From contig NZ_PDCM01000001.1 in the NCBI RefSeq assembly GCF_008634025.1, positions 3,876,501 to 3,940,500 on the forward strand: a DNA stretch of 64,000 nucleotides, given 5' to 3'. A program made the translations under genes and the position numbers. Positions 47,327 through 56,385 of the stretch are shown here, piece after piece. The stretch is from Streptomyces albofaciens JCM 4342. Lineage in GTDB: Bacteria; Actinomycetota; Actinomycetes; Streptomycetales; Streptomycetaceae. The notes beneath the pieces are model-generated. The model worked only from the letters and a program-made list of their open reading frames with translations, did no database searches and was not told the origin of the DNA. Position 1 is the stretch's first letter. Every line of letters begins with the position of its first letter.

Positions 47327-48576
47327 CCTTCCAGCAGCTCGAAAGGGACGTACTGGCGCCGGAGCTGTGCACCGTGTGCGGCGCCTGCGAACTGGCCTGC
47401 CCGGCCGGGGTGATCGGCTTCGACGGGCTGGACCCGGTGCTCACCGTGGCCTCCTGGACCGCCGCCGACTGCGGGGAGTGCACCGACTGCCTGGACGTCT
47501 GCCCGGGCGCCGACCCCGGCACCCCGGCCGCCGAGGAGCGCCTGTTCGGCCGCACCCGTACCCCCGACGAGCGCTGGACCGGCGTCTTCGAGGAAGTCGT
47601 CGCCGGGCACGCGCTGGACCCCGTGGTGTACGAGGCGTCCGCCAGCGGCGGCAGCCTCACCGCGCTGCTCCAGACCGCCATGCGGGTGCTGGGCGTCTCG
47701 GCGGTGCTCTCCATGGGGCGGGACGCCGAGCAGCCGTGGCGGGCGGCGCCCGCGCTGGTACGCGACCCCGGCGACCTGGTGGAGACCGCGCAGTCCACGT
47801 ACCAACTGGCCCCCTACCTCGGCGCGTTGCGCGACCTGATGCTCAAGGAGCCGGACGCCCGGGTCGCCATGGCCGGAGTGGCCTGCCACATCCAGGCGAT
47901 GCGCAAGCTCCAGGCCATGGACACCGAGATCGGCCGGTGGGCACGCGAGAAGGTCGTGCTCCTGGTCGAGCCCGCCTGTTCGTCCAGCACGCGCCCCGAG
48001 GGCACCGCCGCGGTGATCCGGGAACGCGCCCACGTACCGCTGGAGTCGGTGGTGCGGCTGCGCTACCGCGAGGGCGAGTACCCCGGGAACATCGGTATCC
48101 GCACGCGGGACGGCGTGGACCACCAGGTGCAGTTCTGGCAGGCGGTCCGGGACTTCGCCGGAAACAAGACGCACCGCTGTCTGTCCTGCGGGGACTGGAT
48201 GTCGGGGCTGGCCGATGTGAGCGTCAGCGACGGCGACCCGAACATCTTCGCCGCGAGCGTCAGCGGCGAGGGGCAGGCCAAGCACGGCCGGGTGTTCATC
48301 CGTACCCGGGCCGGCGCCGAAGCGGTGGCGGCCGGGCGGGAGCGCGGGCTGCTCACCCACGAACCCGTGGACCTGGCGGGCCTCAACCTCGGCCTGGAAC
48401 GCAAGCGCAACCGGCGGGCCACCTACGAACGCTCCGGCCGTCCGGTGCCGCTGGGGCCGATACCGGGACACCGCGAGGAACTGGAGATCGTGCCGGACGA
48501 GCGGTGGATCGCGGCGCCGGAGCCGGAAGGGGAGCGGTGCGGGCAGGGAACGGCGAGGGAGCGGGGAGATGACTGA
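47323..48576 (+). CDS. FrhB-type iron-sulfur flavoprotein (F420 hydrogenase/dehydrogenase beta-subunit family)
   Basis: 417 residues. Two N-terminal [4Fe-4S] clusters: CTVCGACELACP (residues about 16-27) and CGECTDCLDVC. Then the FrhB-N/C fold: YEASASGGSLTALLQTAMR, AMAGVACHIQAMRKLQA, VLLVEPACSSSTR, and a further CLSCGDWMSGLADVSVSDGD that usually holds a third cluster Cys pair. Related proteins reduce ring double bonds (for example divinyl chlorophyllide and 7-hydroxymethyl chlorophyll reductases) or transfer hydride from F420. It is rare in streptomycete PKS/NRPS clusters and suggests reduction of an unsaturated ring. Confidence 0.88.
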   Translation: MTFQQLERDVLAPELCTVCGACELACPAGVIGFDGLDPVLTVASWTAADCGECTDCLDVCPGADPGTPAAEERLFGRTRTPDERWTGVFEEVVAGHALDPVVYEASASGGSLTALLQTAMRVLGVSAVLSMGRDAEQPWRAAPALVRDPGDLVETAQSTYQLAPYLGALRDLMLKEPDARVAMAGVACHIQAMRKLQAMDTEIGRWAREKVVLLVEPACSSSTRPEGTAAVIRERAHVPLESVVRLRYREGEYPGNIGIRTRDGVDHQVQFWQAVRDFAGNKTHRCLSCGDWMSGLADVSVSDGDPNIFAASVSGEGQAKHGRVFIRTRAGAEAVAAGRERGLLTHEPVDLAGLNLGLERKRNRRATYERSGRPVPLGPIPGHREELEIVPDERWIAAPEPEGERCGQGTARERGDD

Positions 48577-49693
48577 AGAGGCGGCTGTACGAGGGGTGCC
48601 GGAGGCCGCCGCCGTGGGAGCCACGGGTTCCGTGACCCCGCTGCCCGTACGGCAGTTGGTGGCGGACGGGAGTCCGGAGCCGGTTGTCGAGGAGGTGCTG
48701 CGGCAGCCCCCGGGGCGCGGCGAGATACGGCTGCGCGCCGAGTGGAGCCTGGTGAGCCCGGGCACCGAACTGCACTATCTGGACCGCTCCGCCCGTACCG
48801 GCGAGCGCTACGTCCTCGGATACTGCTCGGCCGGGGTGGTGGACGCGGTCGGCCCGCAGGCCCCCGGGTTCGCCCCCGGTGACCGGGTGATCGCCATGGG
48901 CTGGGGCGAGGCCGTGCACAGCGGGGCGGTCACCGTGCCGTACCGGCTGTGCCGCCGGGTCCCGGACGGCCTGGACCTGGCGGACGCGGTGGTGGCGGGG
49001 CTGGCCGCGACCGCGGTGCACGCGGTGGACCGGGCCGTGCTGGAGCCCGCGGACGAGGTGGCCGTGGTGGGCGCGGGCATGGTCGGCCAGCTGGTCGCCC
49101 AGATCACGGCGGCCCGGGGCGCCCGCACCACCCTGCTGGACCTGCGCCCGGAGCGGCTGCGCACGGCGCCCGCGCTCGGGCTGGCCGCCGCCGACGGGGA
49201 GCGCTTCTTCGCGGCGGAGGGCGCGGGCCCCGGGCAGGACGGGCGCGGCGGCCGGTGTGTCTTCCTGTGCGGTACGGGGGACGCCGGGGCCACCGTCGCG
49301 GCGGCCGCCCGCTGGGCGGGCCGGGCACCGGGGCGCCCCCGGCTGGTCGGTGTGGGCCGGTTCGCGGCGCACATCGACTTCAGCGTGGAGCTGGGCAACC
49401 TCGACATCCGGTACGCGGCCCGCTGCGGCGCCGGATACCGGGACGCCTCGTACGCCCGCGGCCTGACCGAGGTCACGGCGCCGGACGGCGAGGGCACGGT
49501 CACCGAGAACCTGCAACGGGCGCTGGACCTGATCGGCTCCGGCGCGATCCGCCCGGCCCTGATGGGGCTGCCGCGCCTCCCGCTGGAACGGGCCGCCGAG
49601 GCCTACGCGCGGCTGCGCGAGCGGCCCGCGCACCCCGCCGTCCTCTTCGCCCACGGCCCGGCCGCGGCGCCGGAAGGGAGCGCCGCGCCATGA
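48569..49693 (+). CDS. Medium-chain zinc-type dehydrogenase/reductase (MDR)
   Basis: 374 residues; 8-nt overlap with the previous gene. GroES-like start with SLVSPGTELHYLDRSA, GYCSAGVVDAVGPQAPGFAPGDRV, then the Rossmann motif VAVVGAGMVGQLVAQITAARGA. The SPGTE form instead of GRCGTD and the missing standard zinc Cys/His suggest the bi-domain-oxidoreductase or BchC-like branch, which can work without catalytic zinc. NAD(P)-linked oxidation or reduction of a cyclic alcohol is inferred from context. ATGA overlap into the NRPS gene. Confidence 0.82.
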   Translation: MTEEAAVRGVPEAAAVGATGSVTPLPVRQLVADGSPEPVVEEVLRQPPGRGEIRLRAEWSLVSPGTELHYLDRSARTGERYVLGYCSAGVVDAVGPQAPGFAPGDRVIAMGWGEAVHSGAVTVPYRLCRRVPDGLDLADAVVAGLAATAVHAVDRAVLEPADEVAVVGAGMVGQLVAQITAARGARTTLLDLRPERLRTAPALGLAAADGERFFAAEGAGPGQDGRGGRCVFLCGTGDAGATVAAAARWAGRAPGRPRLVGVGRFAAHIDFSVELGNLDIRYAARCGAGYRDASYARGLTEVTAPDGEGTVTENLQRALDLIGSGAIRPALMGLPRLPLERAAEAYARLRERPAHPAVLFAHGPAAAPEGSAAP

Positions 49694-51606
49694 CCACGAC
49701 GGCGCTGCCCGCCGAAGTGCCCACCGGCCACCGGCCGTTCCCGCCCGCCGAGCAGGCCGGGACCCTGGTGCACCGCTTCCTGGAACAGGCCGCCGCCCAC
49801 CCCGGGCGCGAGGCCGTGGTCACCCCCGAGGCGCGCTGGACCTACCGGGAGACCGCCGGGCGCGCGGCCCGGGTCGCCGGCTCGCTGACCGCGGCCGGAC
49901 TGCGGCCCGGCGACCGGGTCGGGCTGCTCTTCTCGCACGGCGCGGAGATGATCGCGGCGCTGCTGGGCGTGCTGCGGGCCGGGCTGTCCTACGTACCGCT
50001 GGACGCGGCCTATCCCGAGCCGCGCCTCGCGTTCATGGCCCGGGACGCGGGCGTACGGGCCCTGGTCGCCACCGAACAGCACCTGCCGCTCGCCGGGCGA
50101 CTGGCGAGCGGGCAGCCGGTGCTGGCGTACGACGCGCTTGTCGCGGGGGACGCGGCGGACGCCGTACGGGCGCACCCCGGCGCAGAGGCGTACGTCCTCT
50201 ACACCTCCGGCTCCACCGGGCAGCCGAAGCCGGTCGCGCAGCTGCACCGCAACGTGCTGCACCACGCGCGGGTGTGGACCGACGGCCTGGGCATCGGCCC
50301 GCTGGACCGGCTCACCCTCCAGTCCGCCTACAGCTGGGACTCGGCGGTGCAGGACACCTTCGCCGCCCTGCTCAACGGCGCGGCCCTGTACCCCGTCGAC
50401 CTGAAGTCGCTGGGCATCAGTGGGCTGCTGGAGTGGATGGCGGCCGAGGAGATCACGGTCTACCACTCCACGCTGCCGGTATTCCGTGCGCTCGTACGGG
50501 CCATGGAGTCGCGGGGCACGGCGCTGCCCGCCATGCGGATGCTCGCCCTCGGCGGGGACACCCTGCACCTGGCCGATCTCGACGCCGCCCGGCGGGCCTT
50601 CGCGGCGCACTGCCGGGTGGCGGGGGCGTACGGCTCGACGGAGTGCTCCTGCGCACTGCTGCGGGTCGCCGACCGGGACTACCGGCCGCCGACCGGCGTC
50701 TTCCCGCTGGGCTTCCCGGCCGCGGAGACGCGGGTGTGGCTCCAGGACGGGGACGGGCGGCCGGTCGAGGGAGCGGGCGAAGGCGAAATCGTCGTACAGA
50801 GCGACTACCTTGCGCCCGGCGCGGTCGCCGACGGGCGGACGTACCGTACCGGCGACCTCGCCCGGCGGCTGGCGGACGGCACCCTGCTGCTGATCGGCCG
50901 CCGCGACTTCCAGGTGAAGATCTCCGGAATCCGGGTGGAGACCGGAGAGGTGGAGAGCGCGCTGAAGGAACTGCCCGGGGTGCGCGAGGCGGTGGTGATG
51001 CCGTTCACCGACCGGCTCGGCGAGCGGCAGCTGGCGGCCTACCTGGTGGCGGACGACGGGGCGCGCACCGCACCCGCCGTCCTGCGGGCGGCGCTGCGCG
51101 GGGTGCTCCCCGACCACGCGGTGCCCACCGCGTACGTGCTGCTCGACGCGCTGCCGCTGACCCCCAACCACAAGATCGACCGGGCCGCGCTGCCCGACCC
51201 GCTCGCGGCCCGGGTAACCGGACCGGCCGCCGGCGCGCGCGGCGCCGGGCCGCTGGAGCGCGCCGTGGCCGAGGCGTGGCGCGAAGTCCTCGGCACCGAC
51301 GCGGTCTCGCTGGACGACAACTTCTTCGACCTGGGCGGGACGTCCCTGCGGGTGGCCGCCGTCCACGAACGGCTGACCCGCACCGTCGCGCCCGGACTGC
51401 GGATGACCGACCTGTACCGGGCCCCGACCGTCCGGAGCCTGGTGCGGCTGATCGGCAGCGGCCAGGAGGACTCCGCGGCGGGCACCGCGCGGGGCGCCCG
51501 CCGGCGCGCCGCCGCCCGGGGCGGTACCCGCCGGGCCGCGGCCCGCACACGCCCCGCCGGCCCGCCGCCGCACCCCCAGCAACCAGCAGGAGGAACCAGT
51601 GACTGA
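49690..51606 (+). CDS. NRPS A-PCP didomain protein
   Basis: 638 residues. Adenylation domain: AYVLYTSGSTGQPKPVAQLH (A3), SAYSWDSAVQDTFAALLNG (A4, with the Asp that anchors an alpha-amino group), VAGAYGSTECSCALL (A5), TYRTGDLARRLADG (A7) and FQVKISGIRVETGEVE (A8, A10 LTPNHKIDRAAL). The PCP has FFDLGGTSLR with the phosphopantetheine Ser at residue 552. The last 60 residues are Arg/Ala/Pro-rich linker. No condensation domain is attached. The pocket code cannot be read reliably; an amino-acid-like substrate is implied by the A4 Asp. Ends with an 8-nt overlap into the PKS gene. Confidence 0.92.
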   Translation: MTTTALPAEVPTGHRPFPPAEQAGTLVHRFLEQAAAHPGREAVVTPEARWTYRETAGRAARVAGSLTAAGLRPGDRVGLLFSHGAEMIAALLGVLRAGLSYVPLDAAYPEPRLAFMARDAGVRALVATEQHLPLAGRLASGQPVLAYDALVAGDAADAVRAHPGAEAYVLYTSGSTGQPKPVAQLHRNVLHHARVWTDGLGIGPLDRLTLQSAYSWDSAVQDTFAALLNGAALYPVDLKSLGISGLLEWMAAEEITVYHSTLPVFRALVRAMESRGTALPAMRMLALGGDTLHLADLDAARRAFAAHCRVAGAYGSTECSCALLRVADRDYRPPTGVFPLGFPAAETRVWLQDGDGRPVEGAGEGEIVVQSDYLAPGAVADGRTYRTGDLARRLADGTLLLIGRRDFQVKISGIRVETGEVESALKELPGVREAVVMPFTDRLGERQLAAYLVADDGARTAPAVLRAALRGVLPDHAVPTAYVLLDALPLTPNHKIDRAALPDPLAARVTGPAAGARGAGPLERAVAEAWREVLGTDAVSLDDNFFDLGGTSLRVAAVHERLTRTVAPGLRMTDLYRAPTVRSLVRLIGSGQEDSAAGTARGARRRAAARGGTRRAAARTRPAGPPPHPQQPAGGTSD

Positions 51607-54600
51607 CCGTCCTTACGCCGATCCCGCCGCGGCGGACGGCGCCGACCTCGACGGCCGGATCGCCGTCGTCGGCCTGGACTGCCGGCTGCCGGGCGCCCCC
51701 GACCACCACGCGTACTGGCGGAACCTGCTGGCGGGCACCGACCAGATCCGCGACGTGGACGAGGAGGAACTCGTCGCGGCCGGGGCCGACGACCGGACCC
51801 TGGCCGACTCCCGCTACGTACGCCGGGCCGCGACGGTCGAGGACGCGGACCTCTTCGACGCCTCGTTCTTCTACCTCAGCGCCCGCGAGGCCGAGCGGAT
51901 GGACCCGCAGCTGCGGCTGTTCCTCCAGTCCTCGTGGAAGGCGCTGGAGCACAGCGGCCACGACTCCGAGCAGTACGAGGGCCGTATCGGCGTCTTCGCG
52001 GGCGCGCTGACCAGCACGTACCTGCTGAACAACGTGCTGACCGGGGAGCAGGGCTTCGCCGGTTCGCTGCCCAGGATGCGCCAGGACCCGGCCACCCTGA
52101 TGGGCAACGACCCCAACTACCTGGCCACCCGGGTCTCCTACCACCTCAACCTCACCGGCCCCAGCATCTCCGTACAGACCGCCTGCTCCACCTCGCTCGT
52201 CGCGGTGCACCAGGCGGCACAGAGCCTGCTGGCGCAGGAGTGCGACGTGGCGCTGGCCGGCGGGGTGGCGCTGCGCTTCCCGCAGGAGGCCGGATACCGG
52301 CACGAGACCGACGGGATCGCCTCGGCGACCGGCACGGTGCGGCCCTTCGACGCGGGCGCGGACGGCACGGTCTTCGGCAACGGCGTCGGCGTGGTGGTGC
52401 TCAAGCGGCTGGCGGACGCCCTCGCCGAGGGCGACACCGTCTGGGCGGTGCTGCGCGGCTCTGCCGTCGGCAACGACGGCGCCGACCGGGTCGGTTACAC
52501 CGCGCCGGGCGTCACCGGCCAGGCCGCCGTCCTGGCCGAGGCGCTGGCCGTGGCGGACGTGGACCCCGCGACCGTCGGCTATCTGGAGGCCCACGGTACG
52601 GGCACGAAGATGGGCGACCCCATCGAACTGGCCGCCGCCGCGCAGTCCTACCAGGTGGACGGCGCGCCACCGCTGACGATCGGGTCGGTGAAGGCCAACC
52701 TCGGCCATCTGAGCACCGCGGCCGGTGTCGCCTCGCTCATCAAGTGCGTGCTGATGCTGCGGCACCGCACGCTGGTGCCCACCCCGCACTTCACCGAGTG
52801 GAACCCGCGGTGCGAGGTCGCGGGCACCCGCTTCCGCGTCGGAACCGAGGTCGAGCCCTGGGAGCCGGGGACGGAGGGTGATCCGCTGCGCTGCGCGGTC
52901 ACCTCCACCGGCATGGGCGGCACCACCGCGCATGTCGTTCTGGAGGAGGCCCCGGCGCCGGAAGCGGCGGTGCGGCCGGCTGCCCCCGTGGTGCTCCTGC
53001 CCGTCTCGGCCAAGTCCCCGGCCGCGCTGGAGACCGCACGCCGGGAACTGGCGGACCACCTGGAGGCCACGGCGCCCGGAACACCGGAGGCGCTCGGCGA
53101 CGCCGCCCTGGAAGACACCGCCCTGGAAGACGCCGCCCACACCCTCGCCACCGCCCGCCGTACGTTCAACTACCGCGCCGTGCTGACCGTCCCGGACCGC
53201 GAGACCGCCGTACGCGCGCTCCGCAGCGGCGATCCGCGCTTCACCCACCAGGACTCCGGGCAGCCCGCCGACCGGCCCGTGGTGCTCCTCTTCCCCGGCC
53301 AGGGCGCCCAGCACCCCGGCATGGGCCAGGGCTGGTACCAGCACCTGCCGGTGTTCCGCGAGGTGCTGGACGAGTGCGCCGAACTCCTGGAACCCCACCT
53401 CGGCCTGGACCTGCGGGACGTCCTCCACCCGCGGCTGCGGGAGTACACCGGCACCCCGCACGACCTCAACCGCACCCGGCTGACCCAGCCCGCGCTGTTC
53501 GTGGTGGAGTACGCGCTGGCCCGGCAGTGGATGGCCTGGGGCGTGCGCCCGGCCGCGCTCATCGGGCACAGCGTCGGCGAGTACGTGGCCGCCACCCTCG
53601 CCGGGGTCTTCCGGCTCCCCGACGCCCTGCGGGTGATCGCCGAGCGCGGCCGGCTGGTGGACGAACTGCCCGGCGGAGTGATGGCGGCGGTCATGCTGCC
53701 GCCCGCCGAACTGGCCCCGTACCTCGAAGAGGACGGCGAGGTCGCGCTCGCCGCGGTCAACGAACCCGCGGTGTGCACCGTGGCCGGCCCCAAGGACGCG
53801 GTCCGCGCGCTCACCACCCGGCTCACCGCCGACGGCGTCGCCCACCGGAAGGTCGTCACCTCGCACGCCTTCCACTCGGCCATGATGGACCCGGCCGTCG
53901 GCCCGCTCACCGAACTGCTGCGCGGCGTCCCGCTGCGCCGCCCCGAGATCCCGTTCCTGTCCAACCGGACCGGCACCTGGATCACCGACGAGGAGGCCAC
54001 CGACCCCGCGTACTGGGGGCGGCACCTGCGCGAGACCGTACGGTTCGCGGACGACGTGGCCACCGTGCTGGACGGCGAGCCCCCGGTCTTCCTGGAGGTG
54101 GGGCCGGGCCAGACGCTGGCCACCTTCACCCGGCGGCACCCGGACCGGGAGACCGGCGTACCGGTCGTCACCTCCGCGGCCCGCGGACGGGACGCCGGTG
54201 CCGACCTGACCGCGGTGACCGCCGCGCTCGGCCGGCTGTGGGCGGCCGGCCTGCCGGTGGACTGGCAGGGGTACTACGCGGACCGCGGGTGCCGCCGGGT
54301 GCCGCTGCCGACGTACCCCTTCGAAGGCACCCGCTACTGGGTCGAGCCCGGCACCGGCACGCTGACCGGCGCGAGCGGCGGCTCCGGGAACGGGGTGCGC
54401 AAGCTCCCCCTGGACGAATGGTTCTCCGCCCCGGTCTGGCGCCAGGCCGTGGGCACCCTCGACGCGCCCGCCGAGCCGGGCGCCGACCCCGTGCTGCTCT
54501 TCGCCGACGCGGAGGGCACGGCCGCCCGGATCGCCGCGCACGCCTGCGCGGGGGAGGTGCTGACCGTACGGGCCGGTGCGGCGTACGGGCGGGACGGTGA

Positions 54601-56383
54601 CACCTGGACGCTGCGGCCGGACTCCGAGGAGGACCACGCCCGCCTCGTCGCCGACCTGCTGGCCGAGGAGCGGCTGCCGGACCGGATCCTGCACGCCTGG
54701 TCCACCGCCCCGCTGCCCGCCGAACGCGGCAGGGAACGCTTCGAGACCGCCCAGCGGCACGGCCTCTACAGCCTGATCGCCCTGGTCAAGGCGCTCAGCG
54801 AACACGGCGTCACCAAGCCGCTCCAGCTCGACCTGATCAGCGCGGGCGCCTACGCCGTCAGCCCGGCCGAACCGGAACCGGCGGCCGAACTGGCCCCGCT
54901 CGCCGTCGCCGCCCGGGTCATCGGCCAGGAGCACGGCAACATCGGCGCCCGCCACTTCGACCTGCCGGCCGCCGTGGACGAGCGCTCGCTGCGCACGCTG
55001 GCCGCCGAACTGGCCGGACAGCGCCGCCCCGAGGTGGCCACCACACTGCGCGGCGCCACCCGCTGGATCACCGACCTGGAGCCGGTACGCGCCGACTGGA
55101 CCGCCAAGGCCGTCTCCCGTCTGCGCGAGGACGGCGTCTACCTGATCACCGGCGGTCTCGGCGAGATCGGTGCCACGATCGCGCGGTGGCTGCGCCGCGA
55201 GTGCCCCGGCGCCCGCCTGGCGCTGCTCACCCGCGACCCGCTGCCCGACCGCGCGGAGTGGGACGCGTGGCTGGACACGCACGACGAGGACGACGGGACC
55301 TCGCTGCGCATCACACGGCTGCGGGCCCTGGAGGACGGGGGCGGCGAGCCCTTCCTCGTCCACGCCGACGTGGCCGACGAGGACGCGCTGCGGGCCGCGG
55401 TGGAGCAAGTGACCGGCCATTTCGGGGGCTTGCACGGCGTCGTGCACGCGGCGGGACTGCCCAGCGAGCAGTGGGACCGGGCGATCACCGCGGCGAGCGC
55501 CGAGCAGTGCCAGTGGCACTTCGCGCCCAAGGCCCACGGCCAGATCGCCCTGGAAAAGGTCCTGACCGGCCACGACGTGGACTTCGTACTGCTGCTCTCC
55601 TCGCTGGCCGGTGTGCTCGGCGGGCTGCGCCTGCTCGGGTACGGCGCGGCCAACCACTTCATGGACGCCGCCGCCGAGCGGGCCAACCGCGGCCTGGACC
55701 GTACGGTGTGGATCAGCGCGGCCTGGGACGTGTGGCAGCACCACCAGGACGAGAAGCGGGCGATCTCCGCGATCGGCCGCAGCATGGACGACAAGGCGAT
55801 CCAGCCGGACGAGGGCCTGGAGGCGATCCGCCGCCTGCTGACCCTGCGGGATGTCTCCCATGTCGCCGTGTCCACCTGGGACATCGGGCACCGGCTGGAC
55901 CAGTGGGTGCGCGACGAGCGGATCGCCCGGCCGACGGCGGGCGCCGCCGCGGCCGTGGCCGACACCGACGGGCACGAGGCGGCGGACGACCTCGTCGGGC
56001 AGGTGGCGCGGCTGGTGCGCGGCGCGCTCGGCGCCGAGGACATGCCGCTGGACGGGGACATCTTCGAGTTCGGCGGCGACTCCCTGCTGATCGTGCGGCT
56101 GCTGTCGGACCTGCGGGACCAGTTCTCGGTGGAGGTGCCGCTGGCGGACGTGCTCGGCGAGCCGACGCCCGCCGCCCTGGCCGCGCTCGTACAGACGCGG
56201 CTGGACGCGCGGACGGAGGCCGCCGCGGGCGCGGCCGACGCGCCCGCCGGGGACACCGGCGACGACATCGAGGCGCTGGCCGCGCAGTTGGCCGCACTCG
56301 ACCCGTACGACATCGAACACCTGCTGGCCGAGGTGCGGCAGGACGGCCCAACCGACCGGGACCGGCAGGAACAGGAGCGCTGA
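51599..56383 (+). CDS. Type I PKS module KS-AT-KR-ACP
   Basis: 1594 residues, one module. KS (about 20-445): active Cys196 in VQTACSTSL, His332 in EAHGTGT and His370 in KANLGHL, all present. AT (about 565-880): GHSVGEY with Ser658 and HAFH at 756-759, the malonyl-CoA signature. KR (about 1180-1400): ITGGLGEIG NADPH loop and Tyr1348 in GYGAAN; the B-type LDD is absent, so stereochemistry is unclear. ACP: FEFGGDSLL with Ser1495. No DH, ER or thioesterase, and no terminal docking helices are obvious. It should add one malonyl unit to an incoming acyl or aminoacyl chain and reduce the ketone to an alcohol. Confidence 0.95.
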   Translation: MTDRPYADPAAADGADLDGRIAVVGLDCRLPGAPDHHAYWRNLLAGTDQIRDVDEEELVAAGADDRTLADSRYVRRAATVEDADLFDASFFYLSAREAERMDPQLRLFLQSSWKALEHSGHDSEQYEGRIGVFAGALTSTYLLNNVLTGEQGFAGSLPRMRQDPATLMGNDPNYLATRVSYHLNLTGPSISVQTACSTSLVAVHQAAQSLLAQECDVALAGGVALRFPQEAGYRHETDGIASATGTVRPFDAGADGTVFGNGVGVVVLKRLADALAEGDTVWAVLRGSAVGNDGADRVGYTAPGVTGQAAVLAEALAVADVDPATVGYLEAHGTGTKMGDPIELAAAAQSYQVDGAPPLTIGSVKANLGHLSTAAGVASLIKCVLMLRHRTLVPTPHFTEWNPRCEVAGTRFRVGTEVEPWEPGTEGDPLRCAVTSTGMGGTTAHVVLEEAPAPEAAVRPAAPVVLLPVSAKSPAALETARRELADHLEATAPGTPEALGDAALEDTALEDAAHTLATARRTFNYRAVLTVPDRETAVRALRSGDPRFTHQDSGQPADRPVVLLFPGQGAQHPGMGQGWYQHLPVFREVLDECAELLEPHLGLDLRDVLHPRLREYTGTPHDLNRTRLTQPALFVVEYALARQWMAWGVRPAALIGHSVGEYVAATLAGVFRLPDALRVIAERGRLVDELPGGVMAAVMLPPAELAPYLEEDGEVALAAVNEPAVCTVAGPKDAVRALTTRLTADGVAHRKVVTSHAFHSAMMDPAVGPLTELLRGVPLRRPEIPFLSNRTGTWITDEEATDPAYWGRHLRETVRFADDVATVLDGEPPVFLEVGPGQTLATFTRRHPDRETGVPVVTSAARGRDAGADLTAVTAALGRLWAAGLPVDWQGYYADRGCRRVPLPTYPFEGTRYWVEPGTGTLTGASGGSGNGVRKLPLDEWFSAPVWRQAVGTLDAPAEPGADPVLLFADAEGTAARIAAHACAGEVLTVRAGAAYGRDGDTWTLRPDSEEDHARLVADLLAEERLPDRILHAWSTAPLPAERGRERFETAQRHGLYSLIALVKALSEHGVTKPLQLDLISAGAYAVSPAEPEPAAELAPLAVAARVIGQEHGNIGARHFDLPAAVDERSLRTLAAELAGQRRPEVATTLRGATRWITDLEPVRADWTAKAVSRLREDGVYLITGGLGEIGATIARWLRRECPGARLALLTRDPLPDRAEWDAWLDTHDEDDGTSLRITRLRALEDGGGEPFLVHADVADEDALRAAVEQVTGHFGGLHGVVHAAGLPSEQWDRAITAASAEQCQWHFAPKAHGQIALEKVLTGHDVDFVLLLSSLAGVLGGLRLLGYGAANHFMDAAAERANRGLDRTVWISAAWDVWQHHQDEKRAISAIGRSMDDKAIQPDEGLEAIRRLLTLRDVSHVAVSTWDIGHRLDQWVRDERIARPTAGAAAAVADTDGHEAADDLVGQVARLVRGALGAEDMPLDGDIFEFGGDSLLIVRLLSDLRDQFSVEVPLADVLGEPTPAALAALVQTRLDARTEAAAGAADAPAGDTGDDIEALAAQLAALDPYDIEHLLAEVRQDGPTDRDRQEQER

Positions 56384-56385
56384 CC

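Noticed and set aside
51005..56320. Minus-strand open frame of about 1,770 codons opposite the PKS gene
   Set aside because: The plus strand carries intact KS, AT, KR and ACP motifs. The antisense frame has no recognisable domain and is a codon-bias shadow.
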